A stretch of 64,000 nucleotides of DNA. Source: Theropithecus gelada. Lineage: Eukaryota > Chordata > Mammalia > Primates > Cercopithecidae. The notes under the pieces are model-generated. The model saw only the letters and a program-made list of their open reading frames with translations, had not been told where the DNA came from and made no database searches. The stretch spans positions 16,576,965-16,640,964 of the forward strand of contig NC_037682.1 of NCBI RefSeq assembly GCF_003255815.1. Direction: 5' to 3'. Both the position numbers and the translations under genes were made by a program. Shown piece by piece: positions 12,037 through 25,730 of the stretch (within the stretch, counting starts at the first letter, position 1; each line of letters starts with the position of its first letter).

Positions 12037-12348
12037 GCCACTGGCGTGGTAGCTCACACCCTGTAATCACCTTTGGGAGGCCAAGGTGGGCAGATTGCTT
12101 GAGCCCAGGAATTTGAGACCAGCTTGGGCAACATGGTGAAACCTTGCCTCTACCAAAATACAAATAATTAGCTGAACATGGTGGCATGTGCCTGCAGTTC
12201 CAGCTACTGGAGGCTGAGGTGGAAGGATCACTTGAGCCTGGGAGGCAGAGGTTGCGGTGAGCCAAGGAGTCTGTCTCAAAAAATAAAAATAAAAGTAAAT
12301 AAATAAATAAATAAAAATAAATATATATAAATAAATGAATAAATAGAA
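12037..12348 (+). mobile_element. Alu (plus), right arm shortened, AAAT-rich tail
   Basis: Diverged Alu. The right monomer jumps from 'GTTGCGGTGAGCCAAG' directly to 'GAGTCTGTCTCAAA', so roughly 45 bp of the usual right arm are missing. The tail is an (AAAT)n-like tract at about 12,285-12,345. The minus-strand frames of 109 and 146 residues over it are translated Alu. Confidence 0.9.
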
Positions 12349-14298
12349 AGGAGCTGCCACAATTAAGACCAACACAGAGACACCATTTCGAACCAATCAC
12401 ATGGGCAAAAATCCAAAAGTTTATAAAACACTTTTCTGATGAGTTTTTGAGGAAATACCTCATGAAGGACTAGTAGGAGTAAAAGTTTACTACTGCAAAG
12501 GAAGGGAATAAAGCAAATTTTATCAGTTCCTCTGAGGCAGTGAGCTTTCCAATGCAAAATGGAATACGTACAAGGTTACCCATTGTTTATACTAGCAAAC
12601 ACCTAGAAACCAGCTAGATTTCCATCAGTACAGGGTTGATCGTGTAAACTATTGTTCACTTCAACAGGAAAGTAGTATGTGGTAAAATGAGAAACTCTGG
12701 ACACTGTCATGGAAATGTGTCTAGGATATATTTTTAAATAAAACAAATAAAATTCAGTACAGTATATATAGTATACTGTATTTGGCTAAGGAAGGGGGGA
12801 TATAGTATAATACTGTATTTGCTTGTATTTGTGTAAGCATTTGAATGATACCCAAGCAGCTAAAGCTAAGCCATTTTTAGTTCATGCGAGGAAAGGGTGA
12901 TGAGAGATTGAATGGTGTGGACAGGAACAAAGGAGAAGTGAGGAGACTTCCCAATGAGTAACACATTACAGTGCTTTGGTGAATATGTAAATAATTTACT
13001 TTTCCAAAAAGTAAAAGAAATCTCAGCAGTGGCACATACTTTTAAAGTAACTTTGAGTAAGTTATTTAAACTTCTTGAACCTCAACTTTCCTGTCTGTGA
13101 AATGGGGAAAACAGCATCTACACAGAACTTTCTTTCAATTATTCACACAAATCAAGCTCTTTCTTGATTCCAGTCATTTTCAGGTCTGTGCCTTCTGTGT
13201 GGAATCGGCTATGCCTGGGTTCTGGAGAACTTCTGCATCTCATCATTTGACACTCCACTCTAATACGTAATATAGTATCTGTCCCACTCATTTGTCTCTG
13301 GTCTATTTCTCTTTCATTTTCTTCATAGCGTCTTATCATTAGCTGAACTTCTCTCTCTCTCTAAATTTTTTAGAACCATGCTTTATGTCCAAGACATTTT
13401 TTTAAATGAATGAATAAATGTTATACTCTGCAAACTGTGTAGAAGAGGCTCAGTTACTTTTAGCTATTTCTATCATTGGCTACATAGCAGAGGTCATACT
13501 GTACAGGGCATTATTTGCACACTTCAGTTATCCATGTTACTAGCTTGTAAGAATGTATTCATTTCTTTGTGTAATCTCGAAGTAAGACTTAATTTAGATG
13601 GATAGCATTTGGAGTAAGAATTAAAGAAATTTAAAAGACTTTCTAAAAGGAAGGCCACTATCTCGCTCCCTGAATCAACCTTTTACATTTAATTAGAGCT
13701 CTGGTGTTCTCTCAGACTCATTATTGTCTTATTTTGACTTTGGTGTGAAACCAAAGAACCATGCCCTCTCTAAGATATAGGCTCAGAATAGAAACAGCCC
13801 CACAGCTTCTCCTACCTTGGCATCAGGTCATGGCCCCTAATTGTTTGCATGTCTTATTATAGAGAAGAAACTCAATTATCTCCTCCTCCTGCAGAGGCTT
13901 GGGAGAGAAACTCCTTGTCTGTTTCCTCTTCTTTTATCCCTTCAAGAAAGGTAGTATCTTTGAACTTGATTTCACCTTAGGAATGGAAGGAGGAGAGAAA
14001 AACGATGCACGTGTGCGCATGCGTGCACACACACATTTAAAAATTTTTGCAAATATTTTTTAACAGCTTTTTTTCTGGTTTTCTAGATGAATATTTAGAA
14101 TGACATAAGGGAGTTAGACCCTTGAACATAACATGTTTCAAGTGTGCAGTGATGCAAGTTAGGTTCTCCCTAATTCACATATTACTTCCTTTGAACTCCC
14201 TGTCTCTATGCCCAAGCAAAATGGGGCCCTGAGAGGCATGTTCTCATGCTTAATTTAAAATGTATATTATAATAATCTAAAATTATATATAAATACAT

Positions 14299-14299
<1 letters not shown>
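12349..14299. other. Intergenic DNA; MIR-like relic near 13,045-13,125
   Basis: A reverse MIR-like segment ('AACTTCTTGAACCTCAACTT', 'CTGTGAAATGGGGAAAACAG') is visible at 13,045-13,125. No gene or other repeat can be supported. Confidence 0.4.

Positions 14300-14332
<33 letters not shown>
14299..14332. repeat. (TG)n microsatellite
   Basis: An uninterrupted GT/TG dinucleotide run of about 16 units. Confidence 0.97.
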
Positions 14333-14334
<2 letters not shown>

Positions 14335-15059
14335 TTTTCAACAAAATGAGGTGGAGAGATGAACTATTTTCTATTCATTTTGCCTAATGTCAGTAGCTTC
14401 TCTAGATGATTCCAGGCCCCTCAGTAGCAAATTTTGAAGTGTTCATTATTTGTTTGATTACTTCAATTTCCCACTAGACATACATAGAGTGGGATAATGA
14501 GGTAAACGAGCTGGGAGATTTATGTACAATATTAAAAACACTGTACAAGGGAATTTTAAAAGATTCTGCTTTGCACTTTGGAGCATACTAGAAATTTCTA
14601 AGGTGTGAGTTTGGAGAGGCACATGCTCTCTGCAAGATTCATTTTACCCCTAACCTTGTCTGGCAGTGTATGTGTCTATCTGTGTTCTATTTCTTGTTTA
14701 CCTGGAACATGAGGAAATAGCTCTGTGCAGGTGCTGCTTTCATGGATCAGGGAATTGTAGATGATCAAGTGCCTCATTTCAGGAGAAGATATTGGAGCCA
14801 AACCTTATGATTTTCCTGCCTAAACTTTCCCAGCATGAAATAAACTGATTTCTGATCAGCCAGAGCAGAACCCAGACAGAAAATCAGTTGCGCCTAAGGC
14901 ACTACTGCTTTGGATTATAAAAAGTTCAAGGCAGGGAATGTGTCTTGTTGAAGTCTGCACGCTACCGTGGCATGTAGTGATCAATGAGTTGGTGGTTATT
15001 TTTTAGTATTTATAGTAACAATGCCTTAACTTTACAAAGGTCTTTGAAATGGATGGAGA
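14333..15059. other. Intergenic DNA, nothing recognised
   Basis: No coding or repeat signature that I can assign. Confidence 0.4.
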
Positions 15060-15372
15060 TCTTTCTTTCTCTCTCTTTCTTTCCTCTCTCTCTCCCTCCT
15101 TTCCCTTCCCCCTTCCTCTCTCCCTTCTTTCCTTCCTTCCTTCCTTCCCTCCCTCCCTGTCTCCCTCTTTCTTTTCTTTTTTCTTTTATTTTCTTTCTCT
15201 CTCTTCTTCTTCTCCTTCTTCTTTCTTCTTCTTCTTCTCCTTCTTCCTCTCCTTCCTCTCCTTCTTCTCCTTCTCCTTCTCCTTCTCCTTCTTCTCTTTC
15301 TTTTTCTTTCTCTCTCTTCTTTTTTATAGAGACAGGGGCCTCACCATGTTGCCCAGGCTTATCTCAAACTAG
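15060..15372 (-). repeat. CT-rich (TTC/CTCC) tract attached to an Alu fragment
   Basis: About 260 bp of nearly pure pyrimidine on the plus strand (CTTT, CTCC, TTC units) runs into a 50-bp minus-strand Alu piece ('GAGACAGGGGCCTCACCATG', 'TTGCCCAGGCTTATCTCAAA'). By analogy with the two Alus upstream, the tract probably grew from an Alu A-rich segment. Frames of 107-138 residues here are low-complexity artefacts. Confidence 0.85.
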
Positions 15373-15409
15373 AATTTTTCATATTTATTATCTTATTTAA
15401 AACAAATGC

Positions 15410-15535
15410 CAGTACTTTGAGGCTGGTTATATTATCTCTGTTTCACAGATAAGGGACTTCTCAAAGTCACAGAACAGGTAACAGTTGGTGGTTGTGAGGG
15501 CTGGCACCAGCACTTCTGTCTCTAAGTGGACACTT
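15410..15535 (+). repeat. MIR SINE fragment
   Basis: 'TATTATCTCTGTTTCACAGA' followed by 'CAAAGTCACAGAACAGGTAA', matching the MIR middle region. Confidence 0.6.
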
Positions 15536-16814
15536 CTCACTTTGTCTCAATTTTAATAATTGGAAGAAAAATGAATGAATAAGATTGGATGAGTAAAAGA
15601 GCTATAGCCAGGACAATTCACCAACCCTCAGGGATGGAGAAGCTAGCCTGGCAAAGTAGACCCAGACAGAAGATCCATCAGGATCCCTCTGAGAAATACA
15701 GGCTGTTGGTATTAGACTGTAAATTACAAATGTAACAGGGAGGGAAACTCATGCGTATTACACTTAGATATGCAAATAATCTGTACTTTTATTTTTTTCT
15801 ATAATTAATTTCATCTTTATTATGAGCCCACATAATTCTGAGTAGCAGGGGCTACTACACTGAGTTCAATTTGTTAAATGCAATTGCACTGTTGATCTCA
15901 AAAACTCTGTATTTCAGATACCTCTTCTCCATACACCTCTCCAGATTGGCCTCTAGAGATATGAGGAAGGGGCTTTATGAGAATTTATGATGAATGGAAT
16001 GGGAGAAGTCTCTTGGATTTACATGATAGCCCTCTGGCTTCCCTGTCTGTTATGGTAACTTTATTGTCAACTTAACTGGGTCTCACCTTACTGGCTTCCT
16101 TAGCTGGTGATGTCCTGGCCTCTTCTTTAAGCACAGTCAGGAGAACAAGAACTGTGTTCTTCCCTGTCTCCAAGGTCTCACTTTGGTTCAGCTGGTGATG
16201 ATAGCGTGTGTTACAAGAAGAGGTGCAGAAAGTTTTGAAAGGAGCAGATATCTGCCAAGTCAGTTTATAGACAGGTCAATATAGCTAGCTGTTTAAAGCA
16301 AGCTAGACCTCAGAGTTTTCCTACTGTTAGGCTTAAGAGAGTACCTTCGATCCACCACTCCGCCTTATAATATCTCTTTCCAAATTAGCTTATACTGAGT
16401 TGAGAGTTGGAAGGGAGAAGAAGTGATGAAAATTCTTTTGATTAGTCAATGAATTTAGCAGGAACAGCCAGGAGTTCTGCTAGGAAGATTTGATTAACAT
16501 CATTAACAGGAATCTTGAGGAGACTTCAAAGATCAGGGACTCAGACTCCTGAAAAAAAATACCATAACTGTTCTCTCCTACCCACCATCCAACTTTGCAG
16601 GATGTTCTCTTTATAGGTGAAGTGACCTCTCTGAGTTGGACAAGCCATGAGGTACTCTGGCTCCTGGACAGTGAATAGATACTGATTGGAAAGGAACATT
16701 TGGGTTTGACTCAGAGTTATGAATCTCAGTCTTTTAACGTATCCCAGCAAAATTTATTCCAAGCCCAGAGGAAGAACGAGTGCACTATAAGAAATTAGTT
16801 AAAGCAATTAAAAA
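15536..16814. other. Intergenic DNA, nothing recognised
   Basis: No gene-like frame above 70 residues and no assignable repeat. Confidence 0.4.
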
Positions 16815-17925
16815 TATAAATGAATATTTATTGAATACCAACCATGTGCCAGGCACTATTCTAGGTACTGAGGGAAAAACAGTGGGGCTGGAGGGAGGAG
16901 TGAGAAGGAAAAAAAACCAATAGACAAAATTGTCCAATTTTCTGGAGTTTCTATTCAGGAAGGGATGTCAGATAATAAATAACATAGCTAAGTAAACTAT
17001 ACAGCACATTAACTAGTGATAAATTTAGAAAGAAATAAAGGAGGAAGGAGGATACAGGGAGAGTGGGGAGTACAATTTAAGTTGGTTTGAACAGAGAATG
17101 TCTCACTGAGATGATATTTGAGCAAAAACTAAGAAGGTAAAGAAGTGAGCCATGTGGTTGGATATCTGAAAGAAGAGAATTCCAGTGAGAAGGTAGTACT
17201 GTTTCTGGTATATATTAGAAGCACAGGACGGAGATCACTAGAGTTGGAAGGTACTGTCTGGTGAGGAGAAAATCTGTAAATGAGGCTAAAGAAATAAAGG
17301 AGTAGGGACCTTGATCTTGGAAAAGGATCTTGGTTTTTTCCCTTGAGCCCTTGAGCCCTTGAGCACAGGAGGTACCTGGTCTGATTTCAAGAATCATTTG
17401 TTTGCTGTGCTGAGAATCGACTCTTTCTACTATTCTAGGAGAAAAGTAGAAGCAGATAAACCAGTTAGGATACTGTCACAATAATTCTAGTGAGAGAGAT
17501 ATTAGTAGCTTGGGATTGGGTATCAGCAAGAGAGAGAGGGAGAAATAATTAGATATGGATATATTTTATAGTAGAACCACTAAATAGCATGGATTGGATA
17601 TGGGGTAGAAGAAAAAAAGGAAAATTAAAGATGTCTTCAAAATTTTTGGATTAACCAGAAAAATGGAATCACTATTAAGATGAGGAAGGCTTTAGGTGCA
17701 CTGGGTTGAGGGGAAGATTAGAAGTTGGTTTTTGCACATATTAATTTTGAGATGCCTATAAAACATCCAATAATTATTTGTTGAGTAGGTATTTGGAGTC
17801 TGACTTTAAGGGATAGGTCTGAGCTGGACATATAAATTTGTGAATCATCAGCACATAGGTGATTTTGAAAGACATGAAACTAGATGAGGTCATCAAGAGA
17901 GTGACTGTAGACAAAACAAAAATGT
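16815..17925 (+). repeat. Ancient mammalian interspersed repeat, ~1.1 kb
   Basis: Carries a series of phrases that recur together across mammalian genomes: 'ACCATGTGCCAGGCACTATT', 'GAGATGATATTTGAGCAAAA', 'TTTTGAGATGCCTATAAAAC' and 'GAATCATCAGCACATAGGTG'. I recognise the repeat by pattern but not its family name with certainty. Old and gapped, with no coding potential. Confidence 0.55.
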
Positions 17926-18094
17926 AATAACATGGCAGAGCACTTTTTAGCATCCCAGGCCTTTAAATCCAGCTCTCAGTTGGATATCTCCACTTAGGTA
18001 TCTCCAGGCACCTCAAATTTAACAGGTCCAAAACTCAATGTATTATCTGACCTCTTTCAAAACTTGCTATGTGAGCACAGTACTGATATTAAGT

Positions 18095-18350
18095 TGAATG
18101 ATTATAGTAGGCACTATTTTTTGAGTGCGTATTACATGTCTGGCATTTTGCTAAGCACTTTACATGCATTATTTAGTTTAATCCTTACAGTATCATGTGA
18201 AGTAGATATTACTATTTTCTTTCTATCGCAGATAAGAAAAGGAAGGCTAGAAAGTTTGAATAAATTGCCCAGGGACACACGACTAGTAAGTGGTGAAGTC
18301 TGATGGTAATCCCAGGTCTCTTGAATCCAGACCTTATATTTATAACAACT
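18095..18350 (+). repeat. Near-complete MIR SINE
   Basis: Collinear with most of the MIR consensus: 'AGGCACTATTTTTTGAGTGC', 'CTAAGCACTTTACATGCATT', 'AATTGCCCAGGGACACACGA' and 'GTAATCCCAGGTCTCTTGAA'. Confidence 0.85.
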
Positions 18351-19149
18351 GTCATAAAGTATCTTGATATTCATGAAGAGTAAGTCTAGAGACTTTCTTA
18401 AATTTTTAATTTTGTAACTTGTTTTGCATTATGGGGTTCTTTGATAATCTGATGAGAGCTATAGATAATTCCCCTGGAAATATGCACATATGGAAAGAGT
18501 TCTAACACTTTGTGTTCAATTCCAAGGTTCAATAGAGGCCTTCAGATCCATCCATGGACCTTGTCCACTTAAATATCAGTGGGACCTCCACAAAAACTTT
18601 CTGCCTTATGTTCCCCATAATTTCTCTCATAAATGGCACTTTCTCTTTTAGTAACTTACGGAAAAATTTAAGTGACCTTTTTTAGGCTTTCATTTATTTA
18701 TTTTAAAAGATATATATTCAGACAGGTAAATACTATAGACTTGTAGAAACCTCATTTCTATCTCTATTCTTATCTACTCCATCCCATCCCCCAAACCTCA
18801 TATTGAAAATGATGTAGGACTTTTCCTTAGTTCAGCTAAAGATGGGGTCCTTGTCCCATGGCCAAGAAAATTTAGGCTTGCGGACAATTTTAAGGGTGAG
18901 TAAGGCAGGATTTTCCTGGGGAAAAGGAAAAAAATGGGTAACAGAGAATCTCTGCAAGGCCAGAGTTACTGCTAGCGTGCTTTCTGCCTGTCAGCTTGAA
19001 TCCCCGGTTCCACACAGGAAGGGGTGGGGCTGCAAATGGCACAAACTTCTGTGACTGTATCCAGTGCTTATTATATCCTCCTAGTGCGCAGGCTGATTGG
19101 AAGCTCTGCCAGGGAGCCCTTCTCACCTGGCTGTCCCAGCAACAACTTC
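18351..19149. other. Intergenic DNA, unassigned
   Basis: Overlapping frames of 70-120 residues at 18,842-19,252 on both strands have no domain signature. Confidence 0.35.
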
Positions 19150-20300
19150 TGTTACTTCCTTTAGTATCTGTCCAGTGTTTATTTAATGTAAATATAAGCA
19201 TGAATTTAGTTGTTGGTCCCGGCCCCATCTCTTTCTTATATAAAGGCAACACACTATGCTCATAATCCTTTGCTTTGCTTTTATTAATATACCCTGGGCA
19301 TCTTTCCAGATCAATATGCAGAGAGCTTCTTCATTCATTTTTAATTGCAATCCATCTATCAGTCTCTTATGAATGCACATTTGGGAGCCTTCTAATTTTT
19401 TCTCCTTTAAACAATGCTGCAGTGGATAACTAACAAAAGTCATTTTGAACATATGCAGGAATATCTATCAGATAAAGTCCCAGTAGTGAGACACTAAAGT
19501 CAAAATGTAAATTCATTTGTATTTTTTAAACCATTTCTCAAGGCATTATTGCCATATAGAAAGCTGTGTATATTTAATGTATTCATCTCAATAAAGTTTG
19601 GAATAAAAGCGCACACCCATGAAACCATCACAATCATCGAGGCCATAATTATATCCATCACCTCCCAAAGTTTCCTTCTGCTCTCTTTATTATTATTTTG
19701 TGGTAAGATAAAATAATAACATAACGTAAAATCTACCCCCTTTTCATTTTAAAGTATACAGTACAGCGTTGTTTGCTATAGGCACTGTGCTACACATTGG
19801 ATCTCCAGTATTAAATTCTCCTGCATAACTGAAACTTTGTCCCTTTAACCATCACTCCTCATTCTCCCCTCTCCCTAGCTCTTGGCAACCACCATTCTAC
19901 CCTCTGCTTCTGTGAATTTGACTATTTTAGATTCCACATATAAGTGAAATCATACAGTGTCTTTCTGTATCTGAATCATTTTGCTTAATGTGTAACCATG
20001 TTGCCACAAATGGCAGGATTTCTTTCTTTCTTAAGGCTAATATTCTGTTGTATGTATATACCATATTTTCTTTATCCATTCATCTGTCAATGGATAAAGA
20101 ACAATGGATATTTTGCGTTTATAATTTTGATAGCTATTACACAACTGCATTCCTTAGAAGTTAAACGTACTGCACATTCATTAGCAATGTGAGAGAGTGC
20201 CTGTTTCTCTAGTTTCCCTAGAAGCTGGTGTACTATTCAACTTTTGAATTTTTACCAAAGAGGTGAGAAATGTTATTTCTGTGTAGTCTTAATTTTCATT
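19150..20300 (-). mobile_element. Old L1 (L1M-type) 3' region, minus strand
   Basis: Shows the reverse complement of old L1 3'-end sequence: 'CTCTTGGCAACCACCATTCT', 'CATATAAGTGAAATCATACA', 'ACCATATTTTCTTTATCCAT'. Earlier, 19,390-19,500 carries the 'ACAATGCTGCAGTGGATAAC' type phrase. Heavily mutated, with no ORF2 frame left. Confidence 0.65.
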
Positions 20301-23300
20301 GTATGAAAGGGATGAGTATCTTTTCATAAGTTTAGAGCTGCAGTTACATTTCTTTTTCTGAGAACTTTCTGTTCTCTATTTTTCAGTTTGTACTTTGGGC
20401 ATTAATATTTCTATAAATATATGATAAAGTAATGGATAAAGTTACTAAAATAAAGAATACTACTAAAATTTATTTCATGTGGCATTGTTGAAGCATTTTT
20501 ATTTAATTTTATTTATTTATTTTACTTTAAATTATGGGATACATGTTTTATCTCGGATACCTGTTTCAATACATGAAAAAAATACTGGCATTATTCTTCT
20601 TTCCTTTTTTTACGCTGCCAATATACCCTCAGTAAGTTCTTGTTCTCTCTTGGTATCATGGGGGTTTTCCTAAATGGTCAAACAAGTTCAGCTTAAAATG
20701 AAGACTTCAGCATTGTCCTAAAGAAGATGAGTCAGTTTTTACCTGCTTTATCCCAGCAGCTCATCTCTCCTGGGGATATTTGTGTGCCAAAGCACTTTCA
20801 TCTACTATAGACATATGCAGTCTGTGTTGAGCGTTTATTTTGGTTTCTGATCTCCTCTGCTATGAGCCCCTTTGGTTTTTCAGTTCAGGAAAAACATAAA
20901 AACAAAAATATCTGATAAATCGGGAAAGTCAGTCAACGTTCTTTGTTTGATTACAATTATATTAAGCAGGGGAAAAGAGGCCTGAAAATTATCTTACCAA
21001 CTCAGTGGTAAACTTCTACCCAATAGTGAACTTGGATTGGGCAAGCTCACTAGAACATTTTACTATTTATAATTTAAGAATGTGTATTGCCAAGTTTCTG
21101 ACTTTGTCCTGAAGTACATTTCTACTAAGAAGCATTTGTTTTCCTGTACTAATCCTGGCATGAAAAGTAAACCACCTTTTCAGATTTCACTACTGTTGTA
21201 TCTTTCTCACTTGACAAGTAGCTTTTTCAGCGTTGGCAATGCTCCTGAAATAGTTTCATTAAATTCTTCTCCTATTTCTGTGTAGGCAGCATTTGAACTT
21301 ATTCAACTTGTAGATACAAGCTTTTGCTAAATTTGATTTTCCATTTTTATATTATAGCAAATCTTTTGTTCTCAAGATGAGAACCATTACTTTTACTCTT
21401 TATTATTCTTTGTTTCCATCTCCAATACCAGAAGTTGGCTTTCTTTTTAAGGCCATTTAAAAAATAATCCCCCTACCCAAAAAGAGAAAAAGAGAGGTTC
21501 ATAAGAGAGGTTATATGAGTTATCATATTTGCACTGAATATAAAGCAACAAAGCCTCATACTTATGGGCAAATGGTTAGGCTCACTCACCAGCTCAGTGA
21601 TTCCCCCTTGTATAGAATGTAAGATAAAAATTGATGATACAAGAAAATTAAAGATGCCTGCAGAGGAAGTCTGGCAAGATTGCCCCCAAGTCCTCAGTAT
21701 TCTAAGAGAGTATGTGTCTAAAGATCCTAAACCTTAAAATATGGTGTGCTTATCCTCACAAACTGCCAAATGACAACGGCCTTTTATTCCTATAAACTTC
21801 CATTATCCTGCCACTGATGTAAAGATGAATTTCGTGTTAATCATTTAGTATCTGTATTTGTGTCAGGAGCCTCCCTGTCTAGACATTTTTAGCTGGAGGG
21901 ATAGAGGCTGCAAATTAGCCACACAGTCACGCAGCACAGAAGTTCTGTTAGCGTAAGGAACCTCTTAGGACTGGGGTTGAGAACCGCAGGGACGGCAGCA
22001 TCTCTATCGGTCCCCTGCTGCCACTCGCCATTTTGGTACACTCAAACATGATGCCTTTTAAATCAACATTTTGTTGCAGCACATTTTGATTTATTAATGG
22101 GCATCCATATGTCTTTGGTGAATATCTTGCTTTTCTAAAAACATTTTCAAAGGAAGAAACTGTTTTTTGCAATTTACCAAAAGCCTATTAAATTCAAATT
22201 CAAAGTGCCTATTTTCCACCTGTCCTCTGTTATTTTCTAGCACTCGCAACTTACAGGAGACACTCACTTTTCCACTTAAGAAAATTTTTTCTCCTCATTT
22301 CTGCCATATCTTCCCTGATCTCGCTTGTCTTTTGGTATTTCTCCCCTCCATTTGATGAGCAGCTTAGATGTCGTACATTTTCTGGTTTCAACTCCCCGGA
22401 GAGGGCAGTTTATTTTCCACTCTGATTTTCTTGCACGGGTCTGTTCATCCCACTTCTGACCTTTCTCTTTGGAGAGAGAAAAAGAAGGCATAGCACTAAA
22501 TTGACCATGGCTAAATGTTTTGCCTGGACTCGGGAGCTGAAGAGAGAAAGCTGTACGTCTAGATATGAGGACTGTTTTTGTTCATCACAGTCTTAACATG
22601 ATCAATCTTTGTGTATTCCTGTGGAGTGACACCCATGCCTAGTTTGCTTCTGTAGCCTTTTATTGAATTGTGAGTTTTTCCCCTGATGATTCTGGAATTG
22701 CTGCTGGGCAGAGCCTGGCTGAATACATTATCGTCCCTGCAAAAACCCTGGGCTGGGAAAGAGTTTTGTTTAAGAGTAAATTTATTAGAATTAGAAATTA
22801 GCTTCCCTCTCCATAACCAGATTCTTTGCTATGAACAGGAAATGAAATAAAGAGGAAAGCAGCCACTAGATCTTAATCTCTGACTCCACTGTATTGGGAT
22901 TTAGTCCATGTTTTCTGGGCTTCCCGATTAGAGGGTGAATGTAAATCACTGCATGGCTCTGACTCCTTTTTGTGCTGTGTGGGAGGAAACCTGGGTCATG
23001 CGGTCTCTAACACGCACCCAGGTTGGCTGTGGTGGGGATAGCATTCACTCATTAACACTTTCAGGGCCCTCCTTGAGGTTTGCGTCTCAGTCCTGCATCC
23101 TGTTGTACATGAGATTCACTTTCTGTGTTCCCAAGTCATGTTTACATTCGAGTAGCGTTTGACTTCTTGGCATAGGGATAATTCCCAACCTTGTTTAATG
23201 AGTCCTGACTATATTGCTCAATCAAAAACTCAGCTTACTTGCTTATGAGCTTCCAAGCATTATTGTTTTTGTGGTTGGAAAATGGCGTGCTGGAGAATGG

Positions 23301-24854
23301 CATGCTATAGTGGCTTTTCAAGTCAGGACCTGAATTGTTAAACTGTCATCCAAATCTTAGTTGTAGTCCACCCTGATATACATTGTTTCTAGGACAGTGA
23401 GTCAGTCTTTTAGAGAAGCAGCAATTTTAATGGATTCAAGTCCATCCAAAGCCCTTAGGAGAAGGCTTGCAAAATATCCCAGAGATACCTCTGGATCTGT
23501 GTGTCTTTGTGCTGCCTGCTCTATGTTCCTTCCTTGACTCAAAGTCCTTTCCATTTCTACTGCTGGAGAGTTCACCATGCAAACCTGCAATCTGGGTAGA
23601 AAGCAATTTATGCAAGTAGGCGCCAAAGCTTGATATGAGGCCAATGCCACATGAGCAGCCAAGGCTTAGAGTGTCCAGTCTTAACCACTGCAGAAGGTCA
23701 AAAGCTTTCATCTGTGGCAGGGACAGAAACAGTTACATCCCTTTTGCACCTGAGAGTACCACAGTTACTGAGGCTGGAGAGAGAACACACTAACTCCAGC
23801 AACAGACATGAGAGTAGTCAGCCATGAGTTGGGTATCGGTGATTCTCACAACTAACTCTGGCTCCAGGAGAAAGAGCAGGAATCAGTCTCAATTGAAGCT
23901 AGAGTTCAAGAAGATTTCAGACACCTGAGTCCTGATAAGGGCTGAAAGGGAAATATTTGAATGGGGGGGAAGGTACAGATGAGGAGTGGAAATGGAGCCA
24001 GATATGCTGTTTCTATCATTGTTTTAACTGTTTAATTCTTAATTGTCTTCTGCTTTAAGGAAGTGCTGTTATATACATAAATACAAGATTAATCTCAGCT
24101 GATCTATTGCAATCCTATGTTTATTTCCAGGGATGTCTGGAGCCATTGTTGTCTAGAGGGAGGACTGACTTATTTCCACAGATTCCTAGAGATACTGCTG
24201 GAGCCTTAGCCAAATCAGAATAAACTCAACTAACTGGTGATAAATATTCCTGTACTAGGACCTGAGACAGGCCAAGTGAGCGATCTGTAGTAGTTTATTA
24301 GCTTTGTTCGTTAAAACAGCAACAACAACAACAACAAAAATCCAGATTGGTGTTTTTTATCTAGTTTCTACTATTTTCTCTTCATTTCTCTGTTCAGTTT
24401 TGTCATGCAGCCCAATTTTGGTTATGAGACCAGACACATATAAAAGACCACTCCTTGGACAAGACTGTGATTCTCCAGAGCTCAAGTATCTTGGTAGTTC
24501 ATGACTCAGATGAAAATCACATCCTAATCAATTGAGAAATGATCCTGGAAGCTGGGTCTGAAAGTCTTGGACCTTTCTGTGGTTTTCTGTGCTTTTTTCC
24601 CCTGGCTTAATAATATCCTTTACCTTTATTAACACTGTACTCTGTGGAGTCTCACGAGTCATTTCAGTTGTTCAACCCTTTGTATTGATGCATTATGTTA
24701 GTTTTGTATTCACTCTAGAATGTGATACAGTAAAAAGTCTATATATATTTTTTTCGACTCATCTAAAGTGTCTTAGATCTAGCTGGACTAGATCAAATGG
24801 CAGTTGAGAAAGTCAGGCTTTAAGCAAGTCAGATATCTGGCTTTTGATTCTCCT
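20301..24854. other. Intergenic DNA, mostly unassigned
   Basis: About 4.5 kb with little recognisable repeat content. A T/A-rich patch at 20,500-20,560 resembles an L1 tail, and 24,317-24,340 is a short (CAA)n. Open frames are 60-90 residues, occur on both strands, and show no domain. I found no exon-like structure. Confidence 0.35.
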
Positions 24855-25165
24855 CTTTCTCACTCTCTTCTCCTCATTCCCCTTAGATATAGAATACCTG
24901 CATATTTTTCTAATATTCTCCCATCAATGCCTTCTGTGGATTGCTCTAAGAAACTTCCCTAATTCTTTTCTACCCCATTTTCATTAAATTTAGTTTGCAG
25001 CCCTCTGCAGCCACAAGACCATGTTTTTACAAAACTGCTATGACACATCACATCCTATTAAATCATTCTCTCACCTGATACACTGTGAAATCTGTGAAAA
25101 CAGAAGTCCTGTCTTATTCATTTCTAATTATTAGCGCAGTCTCTTATAAGAGCAGGAACTCTTTA
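24855..25165 (+). repeat. L2 LINE 3'-end fragment
   Basis: Diverged L2 3' end with 'AATGCCTTCTGTGGATTGCT', then a 'CACTGTGAAATCTGTGAAAA' segment and 'CAGAAGTCCTGTCTTATTCA'. Confidence 0.6.
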
Positions 25166-25599
25166 GATGCATTATCAAAGAAGTCAACGAAGTCACAAAT
25201 AGCTCTTTAGAGATAAAGAAGTTCTTTTACTTTGAAGAGTTATTCAAGTGTTGACCGACTGGCAACATATCTCACAGGTGTATTTGCATTCCAAATGTAA
25301 CAGGTGGATAAAACCTTAAGCTAAAGTAATGCTATTTTAATCGTGGCGTGTCACATGTTGACAGACTGTAGCTGACTCAAGTGTTTGCGTGTATTTTTCA
25401 GTGGGAGCACCAGGGACTTTCACAGAAACTTCAAATGGAGACACATAGATTCTTTTGACCATAAATCCACTTTGGAACCTGGAAATGTCAGTGGATTTTC
25501 ATCTAGTTTAAGTTGGGGTCAATTCTACCCTAAATAAAATCTCAATATTATTTTTATTGAGGTTATTTTTATCATGGCACCAGTGGCCACCATGGCATG
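25166..25599. other. Intergenic DNA, nothing recognised
   Basis: No gene or repeat that I can support. Confidence 0.4.
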
Positions 25600-25730
25600 G
25601 CACTCAATCTAAAGCTCTGCCACCAAATAGCTGCATGACCATGAGTCAGGTCACTTGTGTGAAATTTTCATTTCCCTATTTGCAAAATAAAAGGTTGGAT
25701 TCCATAATCTCTGGTGTGTCTGTCAGCTGA
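25600..25730 (-). repeat. MIR SINE fragment
   Basis: Reverse MIR: 'CAAATAGCTGCATGACCATG' then 'TCATTTCCCTATTTGCAAAA' and 'GGATTCCATAATCTCTGGTG'. Confidence 0.6.

Noticed and set aside
15049..15400. 107- and 138-residue Ser/Phe-rich frames
   Set aside because: Produced by the pyrimidine tract and an Alu fragment; no start context or domain.
18842..19265. Overlapping 70-120 residue frames as a small gene
   Set aside because: Opposite-strand overlap, no conserved motif, and the distal part runs into old L1 sequence.
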